DNA of 8,624 bases from an uncultured Eubacteriales bacterium (GCA_902766515.1 CACXEB010000422.1:1-8624); one strand, 5' to 3'. Positions 1-8,246 are shown, counted from the stretch's first letter. The notes: generated by a model from the sequence alone, not told the origin. Made by a program: numbers and translations.

Positions 1-426
1 ATCCAGATGAGCGGCAGCGAGGAGCAGGCGGAGCTTGCCTATATCATCCGCGACCATGACCGCGGCAGGTTTGCCGCCAAGAAGGACCGGATCCGGAAGA
101 TCGCCGATTACCTGAACGACAAGTACGGCGCGGGTACGGTGACGGTGGCGCTGCGCGACCAGTATGAAAACATGAAGGAGATCATCGACCGCAACCCGGA
201 GATCATCGCGCGCGCGGAGCGGGCGGTGCGCAGCGCGGGCCTGACGCCCTTCAGCAAGCCGGTGCGCGGCGGCACGGACGGCGCGCGCCTGTGCTACATG
301 GGCCTGCCCTGCCCCAACCTGGGGACCGGCGGCGGCAATTTCCACGGGAAGTTTGAATACGTGTCTGCCACGGAGATGCGGCAGATGCTGGAAGTGCTGA
401 AAGCGCTGGTGAAGGCCGATGGCTGA
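1..426 (+). CDS. pepT: Peptidase T (tripeptide aminopeptidase), C-terminal part, 5' end outside window
   Basis: This is the last ~141 codons of a cytosolic M20-family zinc aminopeptidase that releases the N-terminal residue of tripeptides; PepT proteins are usually a little over 400 residues, so about two thirds is missing upstream. The frame is open from base 1, and the first in-frame ATG (base 7) is internal rather than a start. Recognition rests on the family signature near the end: YIIRDHDR early in the fragment, then RGGTDGARLCYMGLPCPNL (about 265-321) and the GGGNFHGKFEYV block. The histidine of NFHGK (codon 343-345) matches the C-terminal metal-ligand histidine of PepT. The other metal ligands and the catalytic glutamate lie upstream and cannot be checked. 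The stop codon overlaps the next gene by 8 bases, suggesting co-transcription and translational coupling. Substitution by another M20 peptidase is unlikely given the motif match. Confidence 0.93.
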   Translation: MQMSGSEEQAELAYIIRDHDRGRFAAKKDRIRKIADYLNDKYGAGTVTVALRDQYENMKEIIDRNPEIIARAERAVRSAGLTPFSKPVRGGTDGARLCYMGLPCPNLGTGGGNFHGKFEYVSATEMRQMLEVLKALVKADG

Positions 427-973
427 GCCGCAGAATTCAAAGCCCCTGCTGACGGTCACGTCGCGCGTCTCGCCCGCTGACGCCGAAAAGGCCGCGCGCA
501 ATTACCGGCTGATCCAGACGGCGAAGCTGACCGCGGTGTTCGTCGCCGTGCTGATCCTGGCCTCGGCCGTGATCACGCTGTACCACGGGCTGCCGCTGAC
601 GGCCCTGCCCACGGTCCTGCGGGATTCCCACCTGTGGCTGTATGTGCTGCTCTACATCGTCCTGGCGCTGGTCTCCCGTGTGTGGTACATGCCCCGCAGG
701 GCCCGCAGGACGCTCACGGAGATCTACGGCGACGCGCCGTACTGGGAGATGCGCTACGACCTGTATGACGACTGCCTGCACGTCGTGACGGAGACGAAGA
801 AGTCCAACGCGGACGCGTCCATCAGCTATGCCGATATCCGGCGGATCCGCCGGCTGCCTTACCAGATCCTCATGCGCACCCGGCAGCGCAGCCTCTTCAC
901 CATCAATACCCTGGGCATGTCCGGCCAGGACGCCCAGGCGCTGCTGGACTTCCTGAAAAAGCGCGTATCCTGA
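419..973 (+). CDS. YcxB-like two-TM membrane protein
   Basis: A 184-residue protein of unknown function. It begins with a short polar N-terminus (1-35), then a hydrophobic segment at about 36-58 and a second at about 71-91, followed by a Met-Pro-Arg-Arg-Ala-Arg-Arg stretch that by the positive-inside rule should be cytoplasmic. The remaining soluble domain (about 108-183) has the look of the YcxB-like C-terminal domain: a beta-rich segment with ISYADIRRIRRLPYQILMRT followed by a 'LFTINTLGMSG' strand and a final helix. Known YcxB-like proteins are small membrane proteins without an established biochemical role. The ATG at 419 overlaps the pepT stop and has only a weak GAAGG (411-415) very close to it, so translation probably depends on coupling to pepT. 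Assignment is by domain architecture and motif impression, not by alignment. Confidence 0.72.
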   Translation: MAEPQNSKPLLTVTSRVSPADAEKAARNYRLIQTAKLTAVFVAVLILASAVITLYHGLPLTALPTVLRDSHLWLYVLLYIVLALVSRVWYMPRRARRTLTEIYGDAPYWEMRYDLYDDCLHVVTETKKSNADASISYADIRRIRRLPYQILMRTRQRSLFTINTLGMSGQDAQALLDFLKKRVS

Positions 974-985
974 GCCCGTACGGGC
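974..985. repeat. 12-bp perfect palindrome after the YcxB-like gene
   Basis: The bases GCCCGTACGGGC form a perfect inverted repeat starting directly after the TGA stop at 971-973. There is no spacer, so it is not a good RNA hairpin, and no T-run follows. It could be an operator-like protein-binding site in the 89-base gap before dnaX or chance in GC-rich DNA. I saw no convincing -35/-10 pair in this gap and no signal recognition particle RNA, which sits near dnaX in some Firmicutes. Confidence 0.3.
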
Positions 986-1062
986 CATACCCGCGGCCAT
1001 GACCGGCGCAGGGAAAACGCATGCCCCCGCCGGCACAGACTCCAATGCATCGAGGTGCGATC

Positions 1063-2653
<1,591 letters not shown>

Positions 2654-2664
<11 letters not shown>

Positions 2665-3151
2665 GGCATGGTCCGCGCTGCTGGAGGCGCGGGCGCTGAC
2701 GGAAGCGGTGACACCGCTCAGGACGGACTGCGGCCGGGTCTGCGGCGGCGCGTGCTGCCAGCCGGACGAGACGGGCCGGGGCGGCATGCTGCTGTTCCCG
2801 GGCGAGGAGGCGCTGTACCGGGAGCGCCCCGGATATACGGTGACCGCGGATCCGACCCCCGGCGCGCCGGGGCTGCTGCTGACCTGCAGCGGCGCCTGCC
2901 GGCGGGAGGAGCGGCCCCTGAGCTGCCGGATCTTCCCGCTGCTGCCCGTGGAACGAAGCGGCCGGATCGCCGTGGTCCGCGACCGCAGGGGCTTTGAAGT
3001 CTGCCCGCTGCTGCCCAGCGGGCTCGGGGCCTTCCAGCCCGCATTCATCGAGGCGGTCCGGGCCGCCGGGACGGTTTTATACAGGGTGGAAGAGCACAGG
3101 GTTTTTCTGACACAGCTGCATCGGCTGATCGCGGAGTTCGCGTCATTGTGA
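2654..3151 (+). CDS. Cysteine-cluster protein (YkgJ/UPF0153-like), putative metal binding
   Basis: A 165-residue protein with eight cysteines at 26, 30, 34, 35, 78, 82, 91 and 117, in the order C-x3-C-x3-CC, then C-x3-C-x8-C, and a last single Cys in 'FEVCPLLP'. The GGACC segment and the RPLSCRIFPLLP segment are typical of the YkgJ/UPF0153 group of proteins, thought to bind zinc or an Fe-S cluster; the function is not established. An acidic/hydrophobic LLFPGEEALY stretch (46-55) follows the CC pair, as in clostridial relatives. No signal peptide or TM segment is visible, so it should be cytosolic. The ATG at 2654 lies inside the end of dnaX (11-base overlap) with only a weak purine stretch before it, indicating translation coupled to dnaX. 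The next gene starts 12 bases after its stop. A role with either neighbour is inference only. Confidence 0.75.
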
Positions 3152-3163
3152 CAGGAGGGCGTC

Positions 3164-4408
3164 ATGAAGGTTCGGCAGACGGCATGTGCGTATGAGAAGC
3201 GGCAGGACGCCCGGGGCGTCCTCCGGCTGGGGGACAGCTGCGCGATGGATTTTTCCCGGTATTGGGGCAAGGTGGCCTGCGTCTACCTGGATCCGCCCTA
3301 TATGACCGGGGACCGCATGGTCATGCGCCAGCGCGTCGGCCGGGAAGGCTGGGGCGGCGGCAAGCGGCACATCGACCTGCCGGCCTACGACGACGTCTGG
3401 GAAAGCCGCGCACAGTACCTGGAAATGGTCCGGGGGCTGGTGCGCCAGGCGCTGCTGCTGCTGCGGGAGGATGGGGCGCTGTTTGTGCACGTGGACCCGC
3501 GGGTCGACGCCCATGTGCGCCTGCTGCTGGACGAGCTGGCGGGGGAGAGGAATTTCGTCAACCAGATCGTCTGGGCCTACCAGTCCGGCGGCCGGGCGAA
3601 GAACCACTTTTCACGCAAGCACGACACGATCTTCTTTTACCGCAAGTCGCCCGCCCTGCGCTTTGACATCACCCGGGTGCCGCTGCCGCGCGGGGAGAAC
3701 CGCCAGAACCACATGAAGCGCACCGTGGACGAGAACGGCCGGCCCTGCAGGACCATCCGCTCCGGCGGGAAGACCTATGTCTACTATGACGACGATCCGG
3801 TCTATCCCGGCGACGTCTGGAGCGACCTGTCGCACCTGCAGCAGAAGGATCCGCAGCGCACGGGCTATGACACGCAGAAGCCGGTCAGCCTGCTCAGCCG
3901 CGTCCTGCTGCCGGTGTCCGAGCCGGACGACTGGGTGGCGGACCTCTGCGCCGGTTCCGGTACGACGGGCATCGCCGCCGCGCAGTGCGGCAGGCGCTTT
4001 CTCCTGTCGGACCGGGGGCCCGTTTCCCTGGCGGTCATGCGCCGCCGCCTGATCAGCGCCCGCGTCCCGTTTGACATCGACGCGCCCGCCTGCATGGACG
4101 CGGCGGACGCCGCGTTTGAGGTCTATCCCGGCCTTGGCTTCGACGACGTCTGCCTGGCCGGATTCGTGCCGCCGCCGGGCTGGCCGGAGGGCGTTGCGGC
4201 GCTGGACGGGATAGAGCAGTGGTCGGTGGGGTCCCTGCGGGACGGGGTTTTCCATGCGGTCGCGGACGCGGTCCGCTCCCGCGCGGAGCCGGACCTGCCC
4301 CGCGTCCTCCAGGTGCCCATGAACATGCCCGGCATGGCCGTGATGATCGTGGACATCCTGGGCCGCCGATTCTGCTTTTCGCTGGAACCGGAGAGCGGCG
4401 CGGAATAA
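3164..4408 (+). CDS. Beta-class site-specific DNA N6-adenine/N4-cytosine methyltransferase
   Basis: A 414-residue S-adenosylmethionine-dependent methyltransferase that should modify an exocyclic amino group in DNA. The catalytic motif DPPY (43-46, in VYLDPPYMTGDRM) precedes the SAM-binding motif DLCAGSGTTGIAA (260-272), the order that defines the beta class. GYDTQKP (234-240) is the usual segment before the SAM motif. The block VWAYQSGGRAKNHFSRKHDTIFFYRKS (136-162; only key parts matter: SGGR and FSRKHDTI) resembles Mod subunits of type III systems and related orphan enzymes. DPPY fits adenine methylation best, but cytosine N4 cannot be excluded. About 110 residues (300-414) follow the conserved core and I do not recognise them. 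The start is set by AGGAGGG (3153-3159). No restriction endonuclease, specificity subunit or helicase gene lies within the window, so it appears orphan. It shares the GC-rich codon use of its neighbours and ends the dnaX run. Confidence 0.9.
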   Translation: MKVRQTACAYEKRQDARGVLRLGDSCAMDFSRYWGKVACVYLDPPYMTGDRMVMRQRVGREGWGGGKRHIDLPAYDDVWESRAQYLEMVRGLVRQALLLLREDGALFVHVDPRVDAHVRLLLDELAGERNFVNQIVWAYQSGGRAKNHFSRKHDTIFFYRKSPALRFDITRVPLPRGENRQNHMKRTVDENGRPCRTIRSGGKTYVYYDDDPVYPGDVWSDLSHLQQKDPQRTGYDTQKPVSLLSRVLLPVSEPDDWVADLCAGSGTTGIAAAQCGRRFLLSDRGPVSLAVMRRRLISARVPFDIDAPACMDAADAAFEVYPGLGFDDVCLAGFVPPPGWPEGVAALDGIEQWSVGSLRDGVFHAVADAVRSRAEPDLPRVLQVPMNMPGMAVMIVDILGRRFCFSLEPESGAE

Positions 4409-4428
4409 CAGCGTGACCCGTCAGGGCT

Positions 4429-4499
4429 GCCGCAGGCGGCGTTTTCGATGCCTGTACCTGCAGCGGCCCTGGCTTTTTCTGCCGTCCGGCGCTGTTTTT
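4429..4499 (+). terminator. Weak terminator-like hairpins after the methyltransferase gene
   Basis: Two imperfect candidates lie in the 180-base gap. The first is GCCG-CAGG-CGGC (4429-4440) followed by GTTTTC. The second pairs CAGCG (4461-4465) with CGCTG (4490-4494), with an inner GGC/GCC pair, followed by five T residues (4495-4499). Both stems are short or interrupted, so termination strength is doubtful, but their position between the dnaX run and a new promoter makes sense. Confidence 0.35.
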
Positions 4500-4531
4500 C
4501 CCGCCGGTCAGCGGACAAAATGATTTTTCTC

Positions 4532-4560
4532 TTTTCATTCGCGGCAAATTGTGCTATACT
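4532..4560 (+). promoter_or_regulatory. Sigma-A-type promoter for murA
   Basis: A -35 element TTTTCA (4532-4537, four of six matches to consensus), a 17-base spacer and a -10 element TATACT (4555-4560, five of six) with an extended-10 TG at 4552-4553. The surrounding 4518-4560 stretch is clearly AT-richer than its GC-rich neighbourhood. Transcription would begin near 4567, giving a leader of about 22 bases that contains the murA ribosome binding site GGAGGG (4579-4584). Confidence 0.75.
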
Positions 4561-4588
4561 GTCCGGCGTATTACGTTTGGAGGGTGCC

Positions 4589-5851
4589 ATGGACGCTTAC
4601 AAGCTGTTGATTACCGGCGGCCAGCCGCTGAAGGGCGATGTCGAGGTTTCGGGAGGCAAGAACACCTCCGTGGCGGTGATCCCCGCCGCGCTGATCTGCG
4701 ATGAGCCCTGTGTGATTGAAAACATGCCGGACATCGAGGACGTGCATGTGCTCAAGGACATCCTGGAGCTGCTGGGTGCCAAAGTGGAATATGACAGCCA
4801 CGCCAAGCGGATCACCATCGACCCGCGGAATGTGCGGGACTGCACGGTGCCTTACCGGCAGACCCGGCGTATGCGCGCGTCGTATTACCTGATCGGGGCG
4901 CTGCTGACGCGCTTCGGCGAGGCCAACGTCGGCTATCCGGGCGGCTGCGCGATCGGCAACCGGCCCTTCGATCAGCATATCAAGGGCTTCCGTGCCCTCG
5001 GCGCGGAGGTGACCGAGGCGAACGGCATGATCTCCGCCAAGGGTCACCTGACCGGCGCGGCCTTCTATTTTGACCGTCCGACCGTCGGCGGCACCATCAA
5101 CGTCATGCTGGCCGCCGTGAAGGCCAAGGGCAACACCGTGCTGCTGAACGCCGCGAAGGAGCCCCATATCGTCGACCTGGCCAACTTCCTGAACGCCATG
5201 GGCGCGCGCATCAAGGGCGCCGGCACGGATACCATCCGCATCCGCGGGTGCGAGCGGCTGCACGGCGGCACCTACGCGGTCATCCCCGACCAGATCGAGA
5301 CCGGCACGCTGATGATCGCCGCGGCCGCGACCCGGGGCGACGTGACGGTGCACGGCTGCATCCCGACCCATATGGAATCCCTGACAGCCAAGCTGCTGGA
5401 GATGGGTGTCAGCGTCACCAACGCGGACGACGCGATCCGCGTGCGCCCGATCGGCGCGCACCGGGCCGTCAATATCAAGACCCAGGAGTATCCCGGCTTC
5501 CCCACGGACCTGCAGCAGCCCATGAGCGCGCTTCTGTGCATGGCTCAGGGGAATTCGCTGATCAACGAAACCATCTTCGAGTCCCGCTTCAAGCACCTGG
5601 CCGAAATGCAGCGCATGGGCGCGCGCGTCCAGATCATGGAGCAGACCGCCCTCATCGAGGGCGTGCCGGAGCTGCACGGCGCGCCGGTCACCGTAACCGA
5701 CCTCCGGGCGGGCGCGGCGCTGGTGGTGGCCGGCCTGATGGCCACCGGCACGACCGAGATCTACGAGCCCGGGCTGATCGAGCGGGGCTATGAGCACATG
5801 GAGGAAAAGCTGCGCAGCCTCGGCGCGATTATCCGCCGCGAACCGGCCTGA
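4589..5851 (+). CDS. murA: UDP-N-acetylglucosamine 1-carboxyvinyltransferase
   Basis: Cytosolic enzyme transferring enolpyruvate from phosphoenolpyruvate to UDP-GlcNAc, the first committed step of peptidoglycan synthesis and the target of fosfomycin. The 420-residue product matches the family length. Visible signature residues are Lys24-Asn25 in SGGKN (E. coli Lys22/Asn23), Cys120 in GYPGGCAIGNRP (the loop cysteine alkylated by fosfomycin, E. coli Cys115), the Asp307 general base in GFPTDLQQP (E. coli Asp305) and Arg399 in ERGYEHMEEKL. The cysteine is intact, so the resistant Cys-to-Asp form is not present. An upstream in-frame ATG at 4448 would add 47 residues across the promoter and hairpin region; the start at 4589 is preferred because GGAGGG precedes it and MDAYKLLITGGQPLKG is the normal N-terminus. 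It is first in a probable two-gene unit with the J-domain gene 57 bases downstream and has its own promoter. Confidence 0.97.
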   Translation: MDAYKLLITGGQPLKGDVEVSGGKNTSVAVIPAALICDEPCVIENMPDIEDVHVLKDILELLGAKVEYDSHAKRITIDPRNVRDCTVPYRQTRRMRASYYLIGALLTRFGEANVGYPGGCAIGNRPFDQHIKGFRALGAEVTEANGMISAKGHLTGAAFYFDRPTVGGTINVMLAAVKAKGNTVLLNAAKEPHIVDLANFLNAMGARIKGAGTDTIRIRGCERLHGGTYAVIPDQIETGTLMIAAAATRGDVTVHGCIPTHMESLTAKLLEMGVSVTNADDAIRVRPIGAHRAVNIKTQEYPGFPTDLQQPMSALLCMAQGNSLINETIFESRFKHLAEMQRMGARVQIMEQTALIEGVPELHGAPVTVTDLRAGAALVVAGLMATGTTEIYEPGLIERGYEHMEEKLRSLGAIIRREPA

Positions 5852-5890
5852 TGCCGGGCATGATTTCCAATAGCACACCATTGAAACCCA

Positions 5891-5907
5891 GGAGGGAGGA
5901 CCTCTCC
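5891..5907 (+). promoter_or_regulatory. Ribosome binding site able to fold into a hairpin, before a TTG start
   Basis: The purine-rich GGAGGGAGG (5891-5899) is the ribosome binding site of the TTG-started J-domain gene. GGAGGG (5891-5896) can pair with CTCTCC (5902-5907; one G-U pair) over a five-base loop AGGAC, which would partly hide the site just before the start codon. The duplicated GGAGG means one copy could remain in the loop. Pairing is seen in the sequence; any regulatory effect is inference. Confidence 0.45.
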
Positions 5908-5908
5908 A

Positions 5909-6469
5909 TTGTCAGAGAGCATTCTGAACCCGTATGCGGTGCTCGGAGTCAGCGAGGACGCTGACCCGGACACGATCAAAGCCGCCTATCACCGGCTGGT
6001 GAAGCGGTGGCACCCGGACCAGTTCACCGACGCGGCCGAGCAGGAAACTGCCCAGGCGCACCTGGTGGAGCTGAACCTGGCCTACCAGGCGGCGCTGAAA
6101 AACGCGGGCCGCCGCCGGCCGGCGCACGGGGTGCCGGACCTGCCGCTCAGCGAAGCGAAAGCGCTGAGCCGGCACCTGTACAGCATCCATGAGTATGAAT
6201 CGGCGCTGCGCCAGCTGGCGCGTACGCGCGAAAAGGATGCGGAATATTACTACCTGGAGGGGCAGATCCTGTCGGCGCTGCGCCAGTACGGCAGCGCGTA
6301 CCAGGCCTACCGCGCCGCCGTGCAGATGGATCCGACCAACCGCGAGTACCACCGCGCTGCCTTCAATGCCGCGATGACCTACAAAAAGCACCGTCGCCTG
6401 CCCTACCGCGTGGCCGACTGGGCCGGCGGGCTGTTTCATCGGAATGCGCGGTCATCGATCCAGCCGTGA
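5909..6469 (+). CDS. J-domain protein with TPR-like C-terminal region
   Basis: A 186-residue co-chaperone-like protein. Residues 8-66 form a J domain with PYAVLGVSEDADPDTIKAAY and the essential HPD tripeptide at 35-37, which stimulates DnaK ATPase activity. There is no Gly/Phe region or zinc domain, so it is not DnaJ itself but a type III (class C) J protein. Residues ~78-160 are helical with TPR features (SALRQYGSAYQAYRAAVQMDP), probably two repeats, suited to binding a partner. No signal peptide or clear TM segment is seen. Translation starts at TTG 5909, supported by GGAGGGAGG at 5891-5899; no ATG matches the start of the domain. It follows murA by 57 bases with no terminator between them, so the two are probably co-transcribed. 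The client is unknown; the link to cell-wall synthesis is only positional. Confidence 0.85.
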   Translation: MSESILNPYAVLGVSEDADPDTIKAAYHRLVKRWHPDQFTDAAEQETAQAHLVELNLAYQAALKNAGRRRPAHGVPDLPLSEAKALSRHLYSIHEYESALRQLARTREKDAEYYYLEGQILSALRQYGSAYQAYRAAVQMDPTNREYHRAAFNAAMTYKKHRRLPYRVADWAGGLFHRNARSSIQP

Positions 6470-6490
6470 GCATCACAGCTGGTGTTTTTT
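6460..6490 (+). terminator. Intrinsic terminator overlapping the J-domain gene stop codon
   Basis: CCAGC (6460-6464) pairs with GCTGG (6478-6482), and inside a single C/A mismatch GTGA (6466-6469) pairs with TCAC (6473-6476) around a GCA triloop. TGTTTTTT (6483-6490) follows. The TGA stop (6467-6469) lies within the left arm, so the gene's end and its terminator share bases. This closes the murA unit. Confidence 0.82.
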
Positions 6491-6515
6491 CATAAATAAA
6501 CAAGGAGACATGATT

Positions 6516-7865
6516 ATGTGGAAACGGGGACCCGCTTTCCTGGCCGCGCTGGTGCTGCTGACGCTGTCGGTCAGCGCGAACGCCATCACGCTGGAGTCCG
6601 GCAGCCGCGGCGAAGACGTGCTGAAGCTCAAGGAGCGGATGTACGAGCTTGGCTATTACAGAACAAACGATTTTAATGATATCTACAACAATATCGCCGT
6701 GGAGCGCGTCAAGCAGCTGCAGAAAAAAAACAAGCTGAAGCAGACCGGCGTCGTCACGGACGAGCTGTGGGAGCTCATCTTCTCGGATGCCTGTGTAGCC
6801 GCGGATGGCACGGTGAAGAATCCCCAGGCCAGGCCGGGGGAGGCCGCCCCTGCGTCAACGCCCGGGCCGGAGGTGACCGCGCCTGCTGTAACACCCAAGC
6901 CGGACGAGACGGCGCCCGCTGTAACACCCAAACCGGACATGGCGCCGGCGGAAGCGCGCGCTCCGCTGGAGGTGCCCGGCGCGCCGGAGCGCGACGCTGA
7001 AGGCTTCCTGACCACGGAGCCCGAGTTTTCCGTCTCTGACTTTGACGTCGGATTCTGGGCATATCTGTCCGATACCCTTCAGGTCGTCATCCACCGTTAC
7101 TGGGACGAGGAGCAGAAGGTCTGCTGGTTTGCCTGTGATATCCGCACGCGGGGCGACGAGCGCATCCAGTCCCTCAGCACGGGCGGCAAGTATGTCTATC
7201 CGCGGGTGCTGGCCAGGTCCTCCCGGTCCGTGCTCGCCTTTACGGACGATAACCATGACTATCGGATCAACCAGAAAGAGACGGTCGGCATCGTCATCCG
7301 GAATGGCAAGATCCTGTCCACCAAGCAGAAGAAGCCGACGTCGGGCCGCTTCCCGAAGCTGGAGATGCTGGCCTGCTTTGCGGACGGCAGCATGAAGTGC
7401 TACAACAGCCTGGACCATACCGCGGATGAGCTGCTGGAAATGGGCGCCGAAAACGTGCTGGCTTTCGGACCGATCCTGGTGACGGACGGGCACCTGGGCG
7501 AGCATATGCGGGAGACGGAAGCGGAAGCCAAGAAGGAAAACTACTATCACTACCATGAGCCCCGCCTGGCCCTGGGCATGGTGGCACCGGGCCATTATAT
7601 CGTGATCAATGTGACGGGCCGTTACTATGACAAGCGCGCTGCGGTCCCCGGCATGACGGTCAAAGGATCCAAAAACGGCGTCTACCTGGATTGGGTGGCC
7701 CTGAAAATGCTGGAGCTTGGCGCGACGGAGGCCATCAACCTGGACGGCGGCTGGACCACCTCCCTGTGCTTCCTGGGAGAAAGCCTGAACATGAAGTACA
7801 CCAGCTCGCGCAAAACGCGGTATATGATGGCCTTCGGTGTGTCCGAACTGGCATCCAAAGATTAA
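6516..7865 (+). CDS. Secreted peptidoglycan-binding phosphodiester glycosidase (NAGPA domain)
   Basis: A 449-residue exported protein. Residues 1-23 form a signal peptide with a Lys-Arg N-region, a hydrophobic core and cleavage likely after SANA. Residues ~24-92 are a PG_binding_1-type domain (SGSRGEDVLKLKERMYELGYY, then VVTDELWELI). A Pro/Thr/Ala-rich linker (~98-160) with a tandem 11-residue repeat follows. The C-terminal part (~190-445) is a phosphodiester-glycosidase domain as in human NAGPA: FGPILV (~317), EPRLALGM (348-355), a 'HYIVINVTGRYYD' strand and INLDGGWTTSL around 407-417. The usual glycine-serine after GG is replaced by Trp-Thr-Thr. It may remove sugar-phosphodiester caps in the cell wall; the substrate is unknown. 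The start at 6516 is chosen over ATG 6510 because AAGGAG (6502-6507) lies 8 bases away rather than 2. It follows a strong terminator and no clear promoter was found, so expression may depend on read-through. Confidence 0.88.
   Translation: MWKRGPAFLAALVLLTLSVSANAITLESGSRGEDVLKLKERMYELGYYRTNDFNDIYNNIAVERVKQLQKKNKLKQTGVVTDELWELIFSDACVAADGTVKNPQARPGEAAPASTPGPEVTAPAVTPKPDETAPAVTPKPDMAPAEARAPLEVPGAPERDAEGFLTTEPEFSVSDFDVGFWAYLSDTLQVVIHRYWDEEQKVCWFACDIRTRGDERIQSLSTGGKYVYPRVLARSSRSVLAFTDDNHDYRINQKETVGIVIRNGKILSTKQKKPTSGRFPKLEMLACFADGSMKCYNSLDHTADELLEMGAENVLAFGPILVTDGHLGEHMRETEAEAKKENYYHYHEPRLALGMVAPGHYIVINVTGRYYDKRAAVPGMTVKGSKNGVYLDWVALKMLELGATEAINLDGGWTTSLCFLGESLNMKYTSSRKTRYMMAFGVSELASKD
6867..6938 (+). 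repeat. 33-bp tandem repeat coding for the Pro/Thr linker
   Basis: Two 33-base units (6867-6899 and 6900-6932) and the first six bases of a third encode PEVTAPAVTPK, PDETAPAVTPK and PD. The 3' halves of the two units differ at few positions (GCTGTAACACCCAA is shared exactly). The repeat keeps the frame and lengthens the flexible wall-spanning linker; unit number could vary between strains. Confidence 0.8.
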
Positions 7866-7882
7866 ATTGCTCAGGAAGCAGG

Positions 7883-7900
7883 AAAAACGGCACCCTGCCG
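7883..7900 (-). terminator. Short terminator-like hairpin facing the minus strand
   Basis: CGGCA (7888-7892) pairs with TGCCG (7896-7900) over a CCC loop, preceded by AAAAA (7883-7887). Read on the minus strand this is a 5-bp GC-rich stem followed by TTTTT, the shape of a small intrinsic terminator, though nothing on the minus strand appears to be a gene. On the plus strand it would only be a small hairpin upstream of hup. Confidence 0.35.
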
Positions 7901-7937
7901 CGAATAGAACAATACAATCTTTCAGGAGGTGGTTCCC

Positions 7938-8213
7938 ATGAACAAAAAGGAACTGATCGAAACCGTTTATTCCAAGGCTGAACTCACCAAGAAGGAAGCG
8001 GAGACCGTCGTCAATGCGACCCTGGACGCCATCATCGAAGGCCTGGCCAAGGAAGGCAAAGTGGTGATCCCCGGCTTTGGCAGCTTCGAGGTCCGCACCA
8101 AGACCGCCCGCGAAGGCCGCAACCCGCGCACCGGCGAAAAGATCAAGATCGCCGCGAAGCGCACGCCCGCCTTCAAGCCCGGCAAGGCGATGAAGGAAGC
8201 CGTCGAAAAATAA
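7938..8213 (+). CDS. hup: HU family nucleoid DNA-binding protein
   Basis: A 91-residue histone-like protein, normal for HU, that dimerises and bends DNA through beta arms. MNKKELIETVYSKAELTKKEAE forms the helical base, VVIPGFGSFEVR (42-53) the saddle, and GRNPRTGEKIKI (60-71) the arm with the intercalating Pro63; the tail KPGKAMKEAVEK is also typical. The start at 7938 follows AGGAGG (7924-7929) at 8 bases; a GTG at 7929 is inside that site and is rejected. TACAAT (7913-7918) resembles a -10 box but is too close to the ribosome binding site and lacks a -35, so no promoter is called; transcription may run from upstream. A single HU serves most Firmicutes, so this is probably an essential housekeeping copy. 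IHF is unlikely given the HBsu-like sequence and lineage. Confidence 0.96.
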   Translation: MNKKELIETVYSKAELTKKEAETVVNATLDAIIEGLAKEGKVVIPGFGSFEVRTKTAREGRNPRTGEKIKIAAKRTPAFKPGKAMKEAVEK

Positions 8214-8246
8214 AAACCGGAAAAATACCGAGAAACAAAACCCAGA

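Noticed and set aside
1021..1062. Upstream ATG extending dnaX by 14 residues
   Set aside because: There is no ribosome binding site before 1021 and the extra residues have no counterpart in DnaX proteins; 1063 has GAGGTG at correct spacing.
974..1062. Signal recognition particle RNA upstream of dnaX
   Set aside because: The conserved GGAAGCAGC-type loop sequence of the RNA was looked for and is absent, and the gap is too short.
4448..4588. Upstream ATG extending murA by 47 residues
   Set aside because: The extension would be translated across the promoter and hairpin region; the family N-terminus begins at 4589.
4571..5881. 436-codon open frame on the minus strand across murA
   Set aside because: It mirrors murA, has no recognisable motif and no suitable ribosome binding site; a composition shadow.
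7913..7918. TACAAT as -10 box of hup
   Set aside because: A start about 7 bases later would fall within the ribosome binding site and there is no -35 element at proper spacing.
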